64,000 bases of DNA from Pseudomonas sp. Root71 (GCF_001429045.1 NZ_LMHY01000029.1:28402-92401), one strand, 5' to 3'. Positions 35,853-45,072 are shown, counted from the stretch's first letter. Notes: generated by a model not told the origin, from the sequence alone. Program-made: numbers and translations.

Positions 35853-37232
35853 ATGTCCAGATTCACCCAAACCTTATTGAGCACGGCATTGACCGTCGGT
35901 CTGCTCGGCAGTGGCCTGGCTTACGCCAAGGTCAGCCCCGAGGAAGCCGCCCGCCTTGGCCAGGACCTGACCCCGATGGGCGCCGAAAAGGCCGGCAACG
36001 CCGACGGCAGCATCCCGGCCTGGACCGGCAAATGGCGCGGTCTGCCACCGGGTCTCACGTTCGGTGGTGCAGGCACGCCGTACCCGGACCCCTATGCGTC
36101 TGAAAAACCCTTGTTCACCATCACCGCGCAGAACATGGACCAGTACGCCGCCAACCTGACCGACGGCCAGAAAGCTTTGTTCAAGCGCTACCCGGACTCT
36201 TTCAAGATGCCGGTGTACCCGAGCCATCGCGACTTCCGTGTCGATCAGCTCACCGAAGACGACATCAAGAAAAACGCCCTGAACGCGGAGCTCTCCAACG
36301 ACGGCAACGACACCAGCAATGCCTTCGGTGCCTCGCCTTTCCCGATTCCGAAGAACGGCAACGAACTGATCCTCAACCACACCATGTCAGGGCGGTCCTT
36401 CACCGAAGAGGCCGTCTACCAACAGGCAGTGATCTATCCCGACAAAAATCGGGTGACGGAGAAGGTCGACTACAAGATCTTTTCGGTGTGGGCCGACCCC
36501 AAAAAGACCCTGGACACATCCGGTGGCATCCTCACGCACTTTTTGCTCACCACCTTGGAACCCGTGCGCAAGAAGGGTGAGATCGTCGTCGGTCACGAGT
36601 TCATCAATGCCACCGCCGAACCACGGCAAGCCTGGCAATACTCCCCGGGTCAACGCCGCGTGCGCCGCGCGCCGACCGTCGGCTACGACTCACCTAGCGG
36701 TGCGGGCGGCTTCCGGGTCTATGATGAAGATCGCTTGTTCAACGGCGCCCCGGATCGCTACAACTGGTCCATCGTCGGTAAAAAAGAGATCTACATTCCG
36801 TACAACAACTACAAGATCGACCAACCTGACGTAAACATCGAACAGATCCTGTCCACCACCGGTCACATCAACCCGGATATCATGCGCTACGAGAAACACC
36901 GCGTGTGGATCGTGCAGGCCACGCTCAAGCCAAACGCACGGCATCTCTATGCCAAGCGTGTGCTCTATCTGGACGAGGATAGCTGGCAGGCCGCCCTGGC
37001 AGACAACTACGACAGCCGTGGACAACTGTGGCGCACAAACATGCAAACCTCGATCTACGCCTATCACATCGAGCGTTTCCACTCCCGTCTGGGCATCTAC
37101 CACGACCTGATCGCAGGCTCCTACCTGGTTGACCGCATGCTGGTCGATCAAAAGCCTGCCAAGCTCAATGCCAGCAATTTCGTCGACGAAGAATTCACCC
37201 CCGGCAACCTGCGCAAGCTCGGCACCCGCTAA
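35853..37232 (+). CDS. DUF1329 periplasmic/outer-membrane protein, copy 1
   Basis: A 459-residue exported protein: signal MSRFTQTLLSTALTVGLLGS ending near GLAYAKV, then PEEAARLGQDLTPMGAEKAG. It has the conserved DUF1329 blocks PVYPSHRDFR, YSPGQRRVRRAPTVGYDSP and GAPDRYNW, ending FTPGNLRKLGTR. The fold is related to LolB/LppX-type lipid-binding proteins, suggesting handling of hydrophobic substrate in the periplasm. GGAGGAG precedes the ATG. It is 23 bp after the DUF1302 gene. A close paralogue lies at 42637. Confidence 0.85.
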   Translation: MSRFTQTLLSTALTVGLLGSGLAYAKVSPEEAARLGQDLTPMGAEKAGNADGSIPAWTGKWRGLPPGLTFGGAGTPYPDPYASEKPLFTITAQNMDQYAANLTDGQKALFKRYPDSFKMPVYPSHRDFRVDQLTEDDIKKNALNAELSNDGNDTSNAFGASPFPIPKNGNELILNHTMSGRSFTEEAVYQQAVIYPDKNRVTEKVDYKIFSVWADPKKTLDTSGGILTHFLLTTLEPVRKKGEIVVGHEFINATAEPRQAWQYSPGQRRVRRAPTVGYDSPSGAGGFRVYDEDRLFNGAPDRYNWSIVGKKEIYIPYNNYKIDQPDVNIEQILSTTGHINPDIMRYEKHRVWIVQATLKPNARHLYAKRVLYLDEDSWQAALADNYDSRGQLWRTNMQTSIYAYHIERFHSRLGIYHDLIAGSYLVDRMLVDQKPAKLNASNFVDEEFTPGNLRKLGTR

Positions 37233-37237
37233 ACCTC

Positions 37238-37270
37238 GCCGCCCCGGCCGACGCGTTCAGCCGGGGCGGC
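37238..37270 (+). terminator. Hairpin after DUF1329 copy 1
   Basis: The stem GCCGCCCCGGC/GCCGGGGCGGC directly follows the stop codon. There is no T run, and the sequence to the right is joined to a SurE relic. The equivalent hairpin after copy 2 is at 44026-44052. Confidence 0.6.
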
Positions 37271-37420
37271 GACGGCATCGTGCGTGCCAAACTGGTCGCG
37301 CCACCAACCCCGACGGCAGAACAGCAAAACCGATGCCTATCAGCTGTGGCAAGAATTCCGTGATCACGGTAACTGATGGCAGAATGACGACGCCTGGTGA
37401 GGCGCGGGAGACCCTGGGCG
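37266..37420 (+). pseudogene. Relic of the 3' end of a SurE-like gene
   Basis: This stretch aligns, with gaps, to the 3' end of the intact SurE-like gene at 44095. GGCGACGGCATCGTG, CCACCAACCCCGACG, then CAGCAAAACCGATGCCTATC and AGCTGTGGCAAG followed by GTGATCAC match GGCGCCGACGGCGTG ... CGATGCCTATCAACTGTGGC ... GTGATCACCG. Frameshifts destroy the reading frame. The first two-thirds of the gene are missing, deleted up to the hairpin. Confidence 0.75.
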
Positions 37421-37495
37421 GTTCAAGCCCTGATCAGACAAGGCGTAGTGCGACGGCGCTCGTTCTTATAACAAGAAAAATTCTGGAGATACTCG

Positions 37496-39775
37496 ATGCG
37501 TTGTTACCGTCAATGGCTCGTCCTGTGTCTCGGGCTCTTCGCAGCGTCCATTCGCGCACAGGAAACCCCACCTGTGCCTCACCCCGAGTACCAGGTAAGT
37601 GCACCAAAAGGTGCGCCCAATGTGGTGATCGTGATGCTCGACGATGTTGGCTTCGGCGCATCGTCAACTTTTGGCGGGCCCGGCCAGACACCGGTGCTCG
37701 ACACACTGGCGCATGAAGGGCTGCGTTACAACAGTTTTCATACCACCTCGATTTGCTCACCGACGCGCGCGTCACTACTGACCGGTCGCAACCCGCATGC
37801 GGTCGGGATCGGCACGGTAGAGAACGTGCCTGACGATCGCCCGGGTTACAGCGGCTTCCACACCAAGGATACTGCGACCATAGCGGAAATCCTGCGCCAG
37901 AATGGCTACAACACTGCCGCCTTTGGCAAATGGCATCAGACGCCCGACTGGGAAGTTTCGCCGAGCGGCCCCTTCGACCGATGGCCGACTGGTGAGGGTT
38001 TCGAACGTTTCTACGGCTTCATGGGCGGAGAAACCGATCAATATGATCCGTCGCTTTACGACGGTACGACGCCGATCATGCGGCCGCCAGGCAGCAACTA
38101 TCACCTGACCGAAGATCTCGCCAACCACGCGATCGAATGGTTGCGCGTACAGCACTCGGTCACGCCGAACAAGCCGGTGTTCCTGTACTTCGCGCCGGGC
38201 GCGACCCATGCTCCGCTGCAGGCACCGAAGGAGTGGATCGAAAAGTATCGTGGCCAGTTTGACCAGGGGTGGGACAAGCTGCGCGAGGAGACCTTCGCCC
38301 GGCAGAAAAAGCTTGGCATCATCCCGGCTGACACCGTACTCACGTCACGAGACCCACGGATGCCAGCATGGGACACGCTGACACCGGATCAGAAGCGCAT
38401 CGCTTCGCGATTGATGGAGGTTTACGCCGGCTTCCTGGAACATACCGACGTCCAGGTCGGCAAGTTGATCGATACACTCAAGGCCAATGGCCAGTTCGAC
38501 AACACGATGTTCATCTACATCGTCGGCGACAATGGAGCGAGCACCGAAGGTGGTTTGCTCGGCAGCGCGAACTATTTCGGCCCCATACAAGGATTGCCGG
38601 AAAGCGACACGAGCAAACTCGCGCAGCTGGATAAACTCGGCGGACCTGGCACGCACGCGCACTATCCGGCTGGCTGGGCGTGGGCGATGGACACACCGTT
38701 CCAATGGACGAAGACCGTTGCATCGCATCTCGGCGGCACGCGCAACCCGATGGTGATCACATGGCCGAAGGGAATCATGGATCGCGGCGGATTGCGCAGC
38801 CAGTTCAGCCACGTCAACGATATTGTGCCGACCATCCTGAACGCGGCGCATATCAAAGAGCCAACCACGGTCAATGGCATCGCGCAGAAGCCCATGGATG
38901 GGACGAGCTTGATCTACAGCTTTGCTGACGCGAAAGCGCCCGAGCGCCACACCACTCAGTACTTCGAGGTCTTCGGGAACCGCGCAATCTACCATGACGG
39001 CTGGATCGCATCGGCGTTTCATCGCAGGCTCCCCTGGTCAACCATCAGTGGTTTCACAACGAAGAAGTTCGAGGAAGATCAATGGGAGCTGTACGACCTG
39101 AAAAAAGACTATTCGCAAGGCAATGATCTGGCACAGCAAGAGCCGGCACGACTCGCTGCGTTGAAGGATCTGTTCATGCAGGAGGCAGGGCGTAACCAGG
39201 TGCTTCCGCTCGCCGACCTCGCCATGTCGGGCTCCAAAGGACTTCCCGCGCTCCACGAAGGTCGCACTCGCATGACTTTCCACGAAGGTGCCGTCGGCAT
39301 CCCTGAATCGGCGCTGCCCAAGACATACAACCGTTCATGGAGTGTGACTGGAATCGTCGACGTCGGCGCGCAAGCGCACGGAGTGGTTGCGACGGTGGGC
39401 GGCAACAGTGCCGGATGGTCGCTCTATCTCGACGCCGAACAGCATCCGATGTTCACTTACCGCCTTTTCGATCTGAAGACGGTGACGTTCCGCGGGGCCG
39501 AGCCACTCAAACCTGGCCGTCACGAACTTCGTTTCGATTTCGACTACGACGGCGGAGGTTATGCCAAGGGCGCAGCGATCCAATTGCTGGTCGATGGCGT
39601 ATTGATCGGCAAGGACCATTTACCCGCAAGCCCGCCGGCTTTCTTCACGATCGAAGAAACCTTTGACGTCGGGATCGACCACGGCTCCTGCGCAGGTGAC
39701 TATCCCGAGGAATCCGCGCCCGGCTATACCTTTACAGGAGGTCGGATCGAGGAGGTATCAATCGAACTGCGGTAG
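37496..39775 (+). CDS. Exported type I arylsulfatase
   Basis: A 759-residue sulfatase. Signal peptide 1-21 (RQWLVLCLGLFAASIRA), then NVVIVMLDDVGFG with metal-binding Asp49-Asp50. The formylglycine motif C-S-P-T-R-A-S-L-L-T-G-R starts at Cys87. GKWHQTPDWE, THAPLQAP and IVGDNGASTEGG (metal Asp/Asn) follow. The C-terminal 150 residues form an extra beta-rich domain. It would hydrolyse sulfate esters in the periplasm; steroid sulfates are the natural guess here. No sulfatase-maturation gene is adjacent. It lies between the two duplicated DUF1329 units. GGAG precedes the ATG. Confidence 0.88.
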   Translation: MRCYRQWLVLCLGLFAASIRAQETPPVPHPEYQVSAPKGAPNVVIVMLDDVGFGASSTFGGPGQTPVLDTLAHEGLRYNSFHTTSICSPTRASLLTGRNPHAVGIGTVENVPDDRPGYSGFHTKDTATIAEILRQNGYNTAAFGKWHQTPDWEVSPSGPFDRWPTGEGFERFYGFMGGETDQYDPSLYDGTTPIMRPPGSNYHLTEDLANHAIEWLRVQHSVTPNKPVFLYFAPGATHAPLQAPKEWIEKYRGQFDQGWDKLREETFARQKKLGIIPADTVLTSRDPRMPAWDTLTPDQKRIASRLMEVYAGFLEHTDVQVGKLIDTLKANGQFDNTMFIYIVGDNGASTEGGLLGSANYFGPIQGLPESDTSKLAQLDKLGGPGTHAHYPAGWAWAMDTPFQWTKTVASHLGGTRNPMVITWPKGIMDRGGLRSQFSHVNDIVPTILNAAHIKEPTTVNGIAQKPMDGTSLIYSFADAKAPERHTTQYFEVFGNRAIYHDGWIASAFHRRLPWSTISGFTTKKFEEDQWELYDLKKDYSQGNDLAQQEPARLAALKDLFMQEAGRNQVLPLADLAMSGSKGLPALHEGRTRMTFHEGAVGIPESALPKTYNRSWSVTGIVDVGAQAHGVVATVGGNSAGWSLYLDAEQHPMFTYRLFDLKTVTFRGAEPLKPGRHELRFDFDYDGGGYAKGAAIQLLVDGVLIGKDHLPASPPAFFTIEETFDVGIDHGSCAGDYPEESAPGYTFTGGRIEEVSIELR

Positions 39776-39961
39776 GTCGCAAGGGAGTTCAGGGCATTAG
39801 CCTCGTCGACTCATGCTGTGCGCGCTCTTCCCGACCCAGGCTTGTTGAGGCGTGGGATTATGCCCGGGTCGATCTCGGTGCTGCTGCCGTCGAGTTTCGA
39901 CAGGCCCGGTCAGCGAATAAAATGCCAAATAAAATTAAGCCTTAAATTCGAGGATCATTGC
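39776..39961. other. Intergenic stretch between the sulfatase and cytochrome genes
   Basis: 186 bp without an ORF, operator dyad or REP that I can see. The last part carries the GAGG used by the TTG start of the next gene. Confidence 0.6.
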
Positions 39962-42250
39962 TTGTCGACCGCCAAGAACCTGTTCCTGGGGCTGTGCTCC
40001 TTGCTGCTGCTCAACCTCCCGGTGCATGCACAGGAGGCCGCATCGCCGCACTTGGCGAAAGACCCCGCCGGCTATGCCGACGCCGCCAGTTGCCTCGGTT
40101 GTCATGCCAAGCAGGCCAGGGACTGGAAAAATTCCGATCACGACTGGGCGATGCGTGAGGCGACTCCAGCCAATATGCTGGGCAATTTCAAGGATGCGCG
40201 GTTCAAGGATGGCGGTGTGCAGGCGAAGTTTTTCCGCCGCGGCGAGAAGTTCTTCGTCAACATCGAAGGCGCGGATGGCAAACCGGCGGACTTCCTTATT
40301 CGCTACACCTTTGGCTACAAACCGCTGCAGCAGTACCTGGTGGAGTTTCCCGGTGGCCGCCTGCAGAGCCTGACCATTGCCTGGGATACACGACCGAAGG
40401 CCGAAGGTGGACAGCGCTGGTTCTCGCTTTACCCTGGTCAGCGTTTTGCGCCGAATGACCCATTGCACTGGACCGGGCGCTACCAGAATTGGAATGCAAT
40501 GTGCGCGGATTGCCATTCGAGCAACCTGCTGAAGAATTACGACGATAAAACCGACAGCTTCTCCACCACTTGGCACGAGCCAAACGTCGGCTGCCAGGGG
40601 TGCCACGGCCCGGCACAGAAACACGTCGAATGGGCCGAAAAAGCCAAGGACAAACCCGAGAGCGAAGCCAGGGATGTGGGCCTGCCGGTGGATTTCAAGG
40701 CGCTCGGCAGCCAGGGTCTGATGGAGCAATGCGCCTACTGTCACAGTCGCCGGCAGAGCCTGGGCATCGGCCAGCAGCCGGGTAAGCCGCTGCTTGATGC
40801 GGCGTTGCCAGCCACTCTACGGCCCGATCTCTACCATGCCGATGGGCAGATCCAGGGCGAGGTGTACGTCTATGGCTCTTTCGCCCAGAGCAAAATGTAC
40901 GCCGCAGGGGTGACCTGTACAGATTGCCACGATCCGCACACCGCCAAGGTCAAGATCGAAGGCAACGACCTCTGTCAGCAGTGTCACACCCAGGCGCCAC
41001 CTGCGCGTTTCCCCAGCTTGCAGGCGAAGAACTACGACAGTCCCGAGCATCATCACCACGCGGCGGGCTCTGCCGGCGCGCAGTGCGTCAATTGTCATAT
41101 GCCGGAGCAGACCTACATGGTCGTTGACCCGCGTCGCGACCATAGCCTGCGCCTGCCGCGCCCGGATCTGGCCGCCAGGACCGGCAGCCCGGATGCCTGC
41201 ACTGCATGCCATAAGGACAAGGAGCCGGCGTGGGCGGCCAAGTCCATCGAAGGCTGGTTCGGCAAGCCACAGCGGCCGCCGCACTACGGCGAAACGCTGC
41301 ATGGCGCCCGCCAGGGTAGCGCCGATGCGTTGCCGCAACTGGCGGCAGTGATTGGCGACTTGGGCAAGCCGGCGATCGTCCGCGCTACCGCTGCCGAACA
41401 ACTGGCGGCGCTGGGCGAGCCGGCCTTGCCGAGCTTGACTCAGGCGCTCAAAGACCAGAGTCCGCTGGTGCGTGCCTACGCGATTCCTGCCTTTACCGAG
41501 CTGGCGCCAGTGGAGCGGGTCAAGCGTCTGCTGCCGTTGCTGGACGACCCGCAACGCGCGGTGCGCGACGAGGCACTGCGTGCGCTGGCGGGTATTCCCC
41601 TGATTGCCCTGCCCAAAGAGCGGCGCGAAGGCTTCACCGCGGCCCTCGACGACTACGAGCGGCGCCTGCGCGGTAATGCCGACCTGCCCGGCAGCCGCCT
41701 CAATCTGGCCGTGCTGCTGGAGCGCAAGGCTCTGCAGTTGGAAGCGCTGGAGCAGTACCGCCAGGCGCTCAAACTTGATCCCTATTTCTCGCCGGCGCGG
41801 ATCAACCTGGTGACGCTGGCAAACGGCGTCTTGCGCCAGGACGAAGCCGAGCAGGTCCTGCGCGAGGGCGTGGCACTCAACGAGATGCCAGCGAGCGATC
41901 GGGGCAACCTGGCGTACATGCTGGCGCTGTTGCTGGTCGAGCGCGGTAAGGCCGAGGAAGGTTTGCAGTGGATGGAGCAGGCCGCTATCGCCTTGCCCGA
42001 CAACTCGCGGATTCGCTACAACCAGGGGCTGCTCCTGCTACAAATGCGGCGCCGCGATGCTGCGCGCACGGCGCTGGAAGCCGGTCTGGCGCAATCCCCG
42101 CAAGATCCCGATCTGCTTTACGCGCTGATTTATCAGCACGGTACGGGCGGCCAGCGCGAACAGGCGGTGCAGTACCTCCGGCGCCTGGAGCAGGCCGCGC
42201 CTGGCGATCCGCGCCTGGCGCAGCTCAAGCGACAGATGGGCTTGCATTAG
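39962..42250 (+). CDS. Exported eight-haem c-type cytochrome with HEAT/TPR repeats
   Basis: About 762 residues. I chose TTG 39962 because GAGG lies 8 bp before it and it puts a good signal peptide first (LFLGLCSLLLLNLPVHAQ). Eight CxxCH haem motifs are visible: CLGCH, CADCH, CQGCH, CAYCH, CTDCH, CQQCH, CVNCH and CTACH. The C-terminal third has HEAT-like helices (IVRATAAEQLAALGEPALP) and then TPR-like repeats (RLNLAVLLERKALQLEALEQ). It acts in the periplasm as an electron carrier or multihaem oxidoreductase. Its genomic partner is the sulfatase. Function unknown. Confidence 0.83.
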   Translation: MSTAKNLFLGLCSLLLLNLPVHAQEAASPHLAKDPAGYADAASCLGCHAKQARDWKNSDHDWAMREATPANMLGNFKDARFKDGGVQAKFFRRGEKFFVNIEGADGKPADFLIRYTFGYKPLQQYLVEFPGGRLQSLTIAWDTRPKAEGGQRWFSLYPGQRFAPNDPLHWTGRYQNWNAMCADCHSSNLLKNYDDKTDSFSTTWHEPNVGCQGCHGPAQKHVEWAEKAKDKPESEARDVGLPVDFKALGSQGLMEQCAYCHSRRQSLGIGQQPGKPLLDAALPATLRPDLYHADGQIQGEVYVYGSFAQSKMYAAGVTCTDCHDPHTAKVKIEGNDLCQQCHTQAPPARFPSLQAKNYDSPEHHHHAAGSAGAQCVNCHMPEQTYMVVDPRRDHSLRLPRPDLAARTGSPDACTACHKDKEPAWAAKSIEGWFGKPQRPPHYGETLHGARQGSADALPQLAAVIGDLGKPAIVRATAAEQLAALGEPALPSLTQALKDQSPLVRAYAIPAFTELAPVERVKRLLPLLDDPQRAVRDEALRALAGIPLIALPKERREGFTAALDDYERRLRGNADLPGSRLNLAVLLERKALQLEALEQYRQALKLDPYFSPARINLVTLANGVLRQDEAEQVLREGVALNEMPASDRGNLAYMLALLLVERGKAEEGLQWMEQAAIALPDNSRIRYNQGLLLLQMRRRDAARTALEAGLAQSPQDPDLLYALIYQHGTGGQREQAVQYLRRLEQAAPGDPRLAQLKRQMGLH

Positions 42251-42334
42251 CCTGGCGTTGCACCCGTAGGTGGTGCAAGCCCTGCCCGGAATGCCAGGGT
42301 CGCAGGGTGGAATCGAGGAGCAACCCGATATCGC

Positions 42335-42353
42335 TTAGTCCGGTTGGACGATG
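42335..42353 (+). promoter_or_regulatory. Operator-like dyad before the decayed DUF1302 copy
   Basis: TTAGTCC-GGTT-GGACGATG. This dyad and the sequence after it (GTGACTCCATAGTCGCCC, then TGCAGGTCGGGC) duplicate the promoter region at 34139-34220. It may now drive DUF1329 copy 2 and the SurE-like gene. Confidence 0.72.
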
Positions 42354-42431
42354 TTGCATTGCAAGCGTGACTCCATAGTCGCCCCAGCTTCACTTCCCAC
42401 CCCTGAACTGCAGGTCGGGCCGGCCTGACCG

Positions 42432-42613
42432 CTGCGCATGCTCGATTACTACGCCTATGGCACCTGGGACGTGAGTGGTCACGCCCTCAACGCGCGCCTG
42501 GGCAACCAGGTGGTGAGCTGGGGTGAGAGCCTGCTCTACCCGGGTTTTCCGCGGCCCAGAGCCCATTGGCCGACCGCGACAACGTCGCGCTCAGCTTCAA
42601 GAACCGGTTCTGA
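42432..42613 (+). pseudogene. Collapsed remnant of a second DUF1302 gene
   Basis: It begins within the coding equivalent of 34708 (GCGCATGCTCGATTACTACG) and continues as LDYYAYGTWDVSGHALNARL. At CCGCGGCCCAGAGCCC it jumps to the last 20 codons of the gene (TTGGCCGACCGCGACAACGT ... CGGTTCTGA). The 5' third and almost all of the middle are gone. The internal junction lies in a shared AGCCC, suggesting a microhomology deletion. A 1-bp loss also shifts the frame. Confidence 0.85.
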
Positions 42614-42636
42614 TTCCCCTGTCGGAGGAGCACAGC

Positions 42637-44016
42637 ATGTCCAGATTCACCCAAACCTTATTGAGCACGGCATTGACCGTGGCTCTGCTCGGCAGTGGCC
42701 TGGCTTACGCCAAGGTCAGCCCCGAGGAAGCCGCCCGCCTGGGCCAGGACCTGACCCCGATAGGCGCCGAAAAGGCCGGCAACGCTGACGGCAGCATCCC
42801 GGCCTGGTCCGGCAAATGGCGCGGTCTGCCACCGGGTCTAAAGTACGCCGGCCCCGGCACCCCGTATCCGGACCCGTACGCCGCGGAAAAACCACTGTTC
42901 GTGATCGATTCGAAGAACATGGACAAGTACGCCGACAACCTGACCGATGGCCAGAAAGCGTTGCTCAAGCGTTACCCTGATACCTTCAAGATCCCGGTGT
43001 ACCCGAGCCACCGCGACTTCCGCCTCGATCAGCGCATGGAAGACCTGATCAAGAAAAACGCCGTCACTGCCGAACTCGACAATGACAACAACGACACGAA
43101 AAACGCCTGGGGTGCTTCTCCGTTCCCGATCCCGAAGAACGGCAGCGAGTTGATGTTCAACCATACCTTGCAGTCGCGCGCCAACACTGAAGAGGCCAAC
43201 TACGGCCAGGCGGTGGTGTACGCCAACAAGGAAAAGGTGCTCGAAGAGGTCAACTACAAGATCTTCTCGATCTGGTCCAGTCCGGACAAATCTCTGGAGA
43301 CGGCCAACGGCATCCTCACCAACTTCCTGATCACCACGCTGGAACCGGTGCGCAAGAAAGGCGAAATCGTCGTCGGCCACGAGTTCATCAACCCGACCTC
43401 CTCCCCGCGCCAGGCCTGGCAGTACAGCCCCGGTCAGCGCCGGGTGCGTCGCGCGCCGACCGTAGGCTACGACTCGCCGACCGGCGCGGGAGGTTTTCGC
43501 GTGTACGACGAAGACCGTTTGTTCAACGGTGCACCGGACCGCTACAACTGGACCATCGTCGGCAAAAAAGAAATCTACATTCCTTATCACAACTACAAGA
43601 TCGATGATCCGAGCGTGAGCACCGATCAGATTCTGGCCACCACCGGTCATATCGATCCGCAGTACATGCGCTATGAAAAACACCGCGTCTGGGTGCTGCA
43701 AGCCACCCTCAAGGAAGGTGCCCGCCACGTGTACGCCAAGCGTGTGATGTACCTGGACGAGGACACTTGGGCCGCGACCCTGGCCGACAACTACGACAGC
43801 CGTGGCCAGTTGTGGCGCACCAACATGCAGACCTCGATCTACGCCTACGAAATGCAGCGCTACCACGCTCGCCTCGGGATCTATCACGACCTGATTGCCG
43901 GCTCGTATCTGGTTGACCGGATGCTGATCGATCAGAAACCGGCGAAGCTCAACGCCACCGCCTTCACCGAAGACGAATTCACCCCTGGCAACCTGCGCAA
44001 ACTCGGCACCCGCTAA
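42637..44016 (+). CDS. DUF1329 periplasmic/outer-membrane protein, copy 2
   Basis: A 459-residue paralogue of the protein at 35853, same length and same blocks (PVYPSHRDFRLDQ, YSPGQRRVRRAPTVGYDSP, GAPDRYNW, FTPGNLRKLGTR). The signal peptide and first 35 residues are almost identical to copy 1, at DNA level too (from about 42603 to 42780). Later parts differ much more. It is preceded by the same GGAGGAG RBS context, derived from the end of the deleted DUF1302 gene. Confidence 0.85.
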   Translation: MSRFTQTLLSTALTVALLGSGLAYAKVSPEEAARLGQDLTPIGAEKAGNADGSIPAWSGKWRGLPPGLKYAGPGTPYPDPYAAEKPLFVIDSKNMDKYADNLTDGQKALLKRYPDTFKIPVYPSHRDFRLDQRMEDLIKKNAVTAELDNDNNDTKNAWGASPFPIPKNGSELMFNHTLQSRANTEEANYGQAVVYANKEKVLEEVNYKIFSIWSSPDKSLETANGILTNFLITTLEPVRKKGEIVVGHEFINPTSSPRQAWQYSPGQRRVRRAPTVGYDSPTGAGGFRVYDEDRLFNGAPDRYNWTIVGKKEIYIPYHNYKIDDPSVSTDQILATTGHIDPQYMRYEKHRVWVLQATLKEGARHVYAKRVMYLDEDTWAATLADNYDSRGQLWRTNMQTSIYAYEMQRYHARLGIYHDLIAGSYLVDRMLIDQKPAKLNATAFTEDEFTPGNLRKLGTR

Positions 44017-44025
44017 AACCTCAGT

Positions 44026-44052
44026 GCCCCGACCGACTCATTCGGTCGGGGC
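44026..44052 (+). terminator. Hairpin after DUF1329 copy 2
   Basis: The stem GCCCCGACCGA/TCGGTCGGGGC has no T run. It may be an attenuator or mRNA-stability hairpin between the DUF1329 and SurE-like genes. Confidence 0.6.
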
Positions 44053-44094
44053 GTTATGCTTTTCCAATTCTGTAGATTTCACGGAAGACTGCTC

Positions 44095-45072
44095 ATGAAT
44101 AAACTCCTCACCGGCGTCATCGCAATGGCCAGCGTTGGCCTGTCGATGCACGCCAATGCCCTGAACATCCTGCTGACCAACGACGACGGTTGCCGCGCAC
44201 CCGGTATCGATGCGATGTACCGCGCCCTGACCGCCGCCGGGCACAAGGTCACCCTGGTCGGCCCATTGAACGACAGCAGCGGCATCAGCGCCGCCAGCGT
44301 GGTCGTGCCCGGCCAGGCCCTGGCGGTGACCGAACTGGCGCCGGGCAAATTTTGCGTCGGGCCGCCGGAGGGCTACACCCCGCCTGCCGGCAAGACCTCT
44401 GCCATCGGCACGCCAGTGGATGCGGTCAACGTCGGCCTCGATGTGATCCTCAAGGATTCGCCGCCAGACCTGGTGGTATCCGGCACCAACTTCGGCGAAA
44501 ACGTCGGCCCGTTGACGCAGATGTCCGGCACCCTGAACGCTGCGGTACGCGCGATGTTCAAAGGTGTTCCGGCAGTAGCGGTGTCAACGGCCATCGACAT
44601 GGACCTGATCATCCGCGACCAGCAGGCCGGCTACCGCAAAACCCTTGGCGCCATGGACGACACGGCGCGGTTTGCCGTGAAGGTCATTGAACAGGCGAGC
44701 CTGGCCGGTACCGAAGCTAAACAGGCCTGCACCAAGAACAAACATCAGTGTGATTTGAACGTGCTCGGCCTGCCGGGTATCAGCGGCTTGAACCTCAACT
44801 ACCCGCCCCTGAAACCCGAAGAAGTCAAAGGCGTGAGCTTTGCCCCGATCGGCAACTGGGATCGGGTGAACTTCACCTCACAGCGCGGCGCCGACGGCGT
44901 GGTCCACGTCAACCTGGCCCCACCGTCGACACCAACCGACGCCCAGCAAAAGGCCGATGCCTATCAACTGTGGCAAGGCCACGCGGTGATCACCGTGATC
45001 GACGGCAACATGACCGCGCCGCAGGCGATGCAGGATCAGGCGAAGAAGATGTTGCGCGGGATCAAGCCTTAA
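44095..45072 (+). CDS. Exported SurE-like 5'/3'-nucleotidase family protein
   Basis: A 325-residue protein: signal peptide (LTGVIAMASVGLSMHANA), then the SurE hallmark NILLTNDDGCRAPGIDAMYR with metal Asp-Asp, GPLNDSSGISAAS and VVSGTNFGENVGP. Classical SurE is cytosolic and about 250 residues; this exported, longer form is different. A periplasmic phosphatase role is possible. It follows DUF1329 copy 2. An identical arrangement once existed after copy 1, since a relic of its 3' end remains there. Confidence 0.85.
   Translation: MNKLLTGVIAMASVGLSMHANALNILLTNDDGCRAPGIDAMYRALTAAGHKVTLVGPLNDSSGISAASVVVPGQALAVTELAPGKFCVGPPEGYTPPAGKTSAIGTPVDAVNVGLDVILKDSPPDLVVSGTNFGENVGPLTQMSGTLNAAVRAMFKGVPAVAVSTAIDMDLIIRDQQAGYRKTLGAMDDTARFAVKVIEQASLAGTEAKQACTKNKHQCDLNVLGLPGISGLNLNYPPLKPEEVKGVSFAPIGNWDRVNFTSQRGADGVVHVNLAPPSTPTDAQQKADAYQLWQGHAVITVIDGNMTAPQAMQDQAKKMLRGIKP

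Noticed and set aside
42438..42788. Apparent 116-residue ORF downstream of the octahaem cytochrome gene
   Set aside because: It is the frameshifted DUF1302 remnant running into the DUF1329 copy 2 gene in another frame, not an independent gene.
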